From the NCBI GenBank assembly GCA_948469655.1, contig CAOKMF010000010.1:1-64000 (forward strand): DNA of 64,000 nt, in the 5' to 3' direction. Made by a program: the position numbers and the translations under genes. Positions 61,430 to 64,000 of the stretch are shown piece after piece; within the stretch, counting starts at the first letter, position 1, and every line of letters starts with the position of its first letter. Below the pieces are notes generated by a model. The model had not been told where the DNA came from, did not search any database, and worked only from the letters and a program-made list of their open reading frames with translations. This stretch comes from an uncultured Clostridium sp. (GTDB lineage: Bacteria > Bacillota > Clostridia > TANB77 > CAG-508).

Positions 61430-62994
61430 TATTTACCACCAACTTTATTTTTAGAATCATTAGTTGGTGTATTTTTATTCAATTCTTTTATCATTTTGTC
61501 ATACTCACTTTCTTGTTTTTTAGCTTCTTCCTTTTGTTCATTATCGATTTTTTCTTTTTCATCTTCCTTGTCATTAACATAAGGGTGTTTTGAAAGTATA
61601 GTATCTAAACTTAATATTTCTAAACTATTTACACAATTCTCAATAAGTTCTTTTTCATTTACTGTCATTGTCTTGTTAAATACAAATTCCACTTCTTTGT
61701 CTGTATAATCTTTTCCATTAGTCATTTCTATCCAATTATCATAAAAGAACATAAAATATTCTAAACTACTTTGGAATTCAGTTTCTATATTGCTACAGTC
61801 TAAATCCAAATCAGCATATAGTTGTTTTAGTGCGACCCCTGATTCTTGTGTTCCAAATTTTTCGCTTTGGGTATCTACTCCAGAACCGCCTTCATAAATA
61901 TCTTTTCTTAATTGTTCAATAAAACTCTTAAATGCTTCAATATTTAAGTTAATATCTTTCCTGTCATAGTCCCCATCTTCATCTAAAAATACTGTATTAT
62001 ATGTGGCAAGATTTTTTTGGAACGTTCCCGCTTCTGATTGATAATTCTTAACAACATTTACTCCATCTGGTGCATCATAGATAGAGTCCCCTGTTCTAGA
62101 ACACAACTCGTCATAACAGTCTATTAGCGATTTCAATAAATGAATTAGTGGCATTTCATCCCCATTATATTTAAAATAAATAAATGGTATCTTTGTCCAT
62201 CTATGAAGTGTTTCTCCAATTCTAAAGTGTGCTAAAATACTGGTTCCTTCACTATCTTTTCCAATTACTAAATCTTTTCTTTTTTCTACTTCTTCAACAT
62301 CTTCTATTAGTGAGGACCCATCATAAATAAGGTATCTGACTCCATCAAAATCCCAATACTCTACTTTTGTTCTTTTTTCTCTATCTGTTGCACTTGTATA
62401 TACTTCAACGTCATATGTCATTATTACTGCATCTAATATTTCATGTTCTTCATCTTGCCATAGTGGAATTATTCTTGTTGCATATCTAAGTCTAGCTTTT
62501 AGGTCTCCTTCGTCATCAATATAAATTTGCCACCAACAAAGTCCTCTTTTTACTGTTTCAATCAAAGTATATTTAAGTCTTTTATGCATTTTATTGTTAA
62601 ATAATGCTTTTAGAATTTCTTTGTATTCTTCATCTTCAGTTTCATCTTTAGCTATTAATTGTTTTATAGTTGGTTTCTTTCTTAGTAGATATCCTGCCTT
62701 TTGATTTATCATTTTATATAATATCGGATGTTTTAATATATAGTTTTTAGCATGAGGAGCAACTTCTTCAACACCATTTTGATTTATATATGTTCTTTTC
62801 TTATCTTCAATATCTCCTTCATTTTTAAAATATTTACCGCCTTGTATCATTTCTTCATAGTTTTTTGATTGTTTGAAGTCATTTATTTGTAAATCAATAA
62901 ATTTTGATAATGGCATCCCTTTTTTTGCTCCTTCAGCAATTATCATTTTTATTCTATCCATTTCTGTTATCATACTCTTTCTCCTATCATACAA
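61429..62994 (-). CDS. Portal protein (SPP1 gp6-like)
   Basis: 521 residues. QKAGYLLRKKPTIKQL, GLCWWQIYIDDEGDLKARLR, FRIGETLHRWTKIPFIYFKY and DELCSRTGDSIYDAPDG mark the SPP1-type portal, with an acidic Lys/Glu-rich C-terminal tail. It forms the dodecameric ring for packaging. Overlaps the terminase stop and the MuF start. Confidence 0.93.
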   Translation of the reverse strand: MYDRRKSMITEMDRIKMIIAEGAKKGMPLSKFIDLQINDFKQSKNYEEMIQGGKYFKNEGDIEDKKRTYINQNGVEEVAPHAKNYILKHPILYKMINQKAGYLLRKKPTIKQLIAKDETEDEEYKEILKALFNNKMHKRLKYTLIETVKRGLCWWQIYIDDEGDLKARLRYATRIIPLWQDEEHEILDAVIMTYDVEVYTSATDREKRTKVEYWDFDGVRYLIYDGSSLIEDVEEVEKRKDLVIGKDSEGTSILAHFRIGETLHRWTKIPFIYFKYNGDEMPLIHLLKSLIDCYDELCSRTGDSIYDAPDGVNVVKNYQSEAGTFQKNLATYNTVFLDEDGDYDRKDINLNIEAFKSFIEQLRKDIYEGGSGVDTQSEKFGTQESGVALKQLYADLDLDCSNIETEFQSSLEYFMFFYDNWIEMTNGKDYTDKEVEFVFNKTMTVNEKELIENCVNSLEILSLDTILSKHPYVNDKEDEKEKIDNEQKEEAKKQESEYDKMIKELNKNTPTNDSKNKVGGK

Positions 62995-64000
62995 AATATG
63001 CTCCCCTCTTCTTATTAGGGAATAATGTCTGTAATAAATACCTTAATGCATCTAATGCGTGGTCATTTTGTTTTATTGGCTTGTCCTCTCCTTTTTCTTG
63101 TGCCTTTTCGTCCCAAATGTATGAATTGAATTCTCTGATAATATTAGGACATTTTTCTTCAACAATATGGATCCTTTCTTCATCAAGCCAATTTAAAACT
63201 AAATTAATTCCATCTATTACACTATTATCTGCTTCTTTAACTACAATTTTATTTTGCTTAAATAAATTGATTAATGATGTTGCACTAGGATCTATAATTA
63301 CTTTTCTTATGTCTATATCTTTAATTAGCTTTTTATAATCCTTAAGGAACAACTCATCTGTTTTTGTAATTTTTTCTTCTTGCCCATTTTTATTCTTTTT
63401 TGTACCTTTGTTGTAATATTCATCTAGTATCCATACGTGTGGTTTTCCCTCTATGTACTTTATTCCACATAGCAAAAATACCTGTGGATTTGTTATTCCA
63501 TAGTCACTTGTTACATAGAAGTAATCAAATCTCTTTGGAATATCATTTACTTTTATGCAATGTTTCAGTTTGTCAAAATTAGGATATATAATTCCTTCAG
63601 CAAGTACCCATAAGCCCAAAATAAAACGTTGGTAGAATACACCAACGAACATTTTTTTATATCTATTTTTTGTTTCTTCATCTAAACTTGGATTATCATC
63701 CATTGTAAAATGTAGATGTAAAATATTCTTTTCTTTTGCTTTGTCAATCCATTCTACTTTGAACCAATGGTTTGGTCCTTCTGGGTTGCAGTTAAACCAA
63801 TATTTAGAACCTTTTACAGAACATCTTGCAAGTGCTTGGTTAACAAATGATTGTGGCATTAGTGCAACTTCATCTAGGAATACACCTGCTGCTGTAATAC
63901 CTTGTACTAAGTCTTGACTTCTTTCATCTTTTCCACCAAATATATAAAAATAGTTGATAACTTCTCCTTTTGATATTTCACATAAATTATCAGCTCTCCT
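62987..64000 (-). CDS. Terminase large subunit, N-terminal part beyond window
   Basis: 338 visible residues to the window edge. GVFLDEVALMPQSFVNQALA contains Walker B; FNCNPEGPNHWFKVEW, GLWVLAEGIIYPNFD and the nuclease Asp regions VTSDYGITNPQVF, KVIIDPSATSL and HALDALRYLLQ follow. It packages DNA with the portal. The ATPase Walker A lies outside the window. No recoding site in the visible part. Confidence 0.92.
   Translation of the reverse strand, partial: RRADNLCEISKGEVINYFYIFGGKDERSQDLVQGITAAGVFLDEVALMPQSFVNQALARCSVKGSKYWFNCNPEGPNHWFKVEWIDKAKEKNILHLHFTMDDNPSLDEETKNRYKKMFVGVFYQRFILGLWVLAEGIIYPNFDKLKHCIKVNDIPKRFDYFYVTSDYGITNPQVFLLCGIKYIEGKPHVWILDEYYNKGTKKNKNGQEEKITKTDELFLKDYKKLIKDIDIRKVIIDPSATSLINLFKQNKIVVKEADNSVIDGINLVLNWLDEERIHIVEEKCPNIIREFNSYIWDEKAQEKGEDKPIKQNDHALDALRYLLQTLFPNKKRGAYFV

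Overview
The window looks like a chromosome segment of an AT-rich, spore-forming Clostridia-type Firmicute, probably an uncultured gut lineage. It carries sigH and ylbJ, a rubredoxin-rubrerythrin pair, an rplM-rpsI operon and a PBSX-like contractile-tail prophage. The host part is about 1-38.1 kb and is mostly minus-strand. The prophage runs from about 38.4 kb past the right edge, reading leftward from terminase to endolysin, with a short plus-strand regulator pair at its left end.

The main result concerns decoding. Twenty-five genes look broken by single-base frameshifts, but every break is the same event: an in-frame CGG triplet where a conserved glycine is expected. Skipping the C (CGGN read as GGN = Gly, a +1 shift) restores the full-length family protein. 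By hand I count 81 such sites (about 57 CGGA, 12 CGGT, 8 CGGG, 4 CGGC). In every one of the 25 genes, subtracting one base per site makes the length an exact multiple of three. The sites follow the coding strand in both orientations and fall only on Gly codons. They include essential residues: both Der P-loops, the MTGDGVND hinge of a P-type ATPase, ASGRTDAGVH of TruA, and LIGATTRAG of RuvB. I found no in-frame CGG read as Arg in a native or prophage gene. Eight in-frame CGG codons read as Arg occur only in five genes that look foreign (1-630, dapB, capA, a blaI-type gene and 27356-27802). The best reading is a genome-wide +1 recoding of CGG, through either an unassigned CGG codon or a four-base-decoding tRNA-Gly. 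It parallels the AGGY/Gly frameshifting known in Perkinsus mitochondrial cox1. The prophage carries five of these sites, so it appears adapted to this decoding.

Host layout: a partial foreign secreted protein with its promoter and operator (1-800); mtaB, mreB and an aluminium-resistance/methionine-gamma-lyase-type enzyme (0.8-4.8 kb); small envelope or unknown genes (4.9-7.1 kb); a gpsA-plsY-der-dCMP deaminase cluster with two related palindromic intergenic repeats (7.3-11.1 kb); rubredoxin/rubrerythrin; rplM-rpsI; yqeK, a lytic transglycosylase and polA; an MFS transporter; foreign dapB; thiN; a run of PTPase, L,D-transpeptidase, queH, ruvB and rlmB; cysE; foreign capA and blaI; tRNA-Thr and sigH; an operon with a HExxH protein, a cell-wall amidase and a 760-residue coiled-coil protein; a calcium-type ATPase; ylbJ and truA.

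Prophage layout, in transcription order: terminase, portal, MuF fused to a possible toxin domain, CPCC protein, a structured-RNA candidate, scaffold, decoration protein, capsid, connectors, sheath, tube, tail chaperone with a -1 frameshift, tape measure, XkdP/Q/R/S homologues, baseplate J, tail proteins, and a diversity-generating retroelement (variable tail protein, template repeat, reverse transcriptase). XhlA-like protein, holin and endolysin follow. The retroelement's reverse transcriptase itself needs two CGG shifts.
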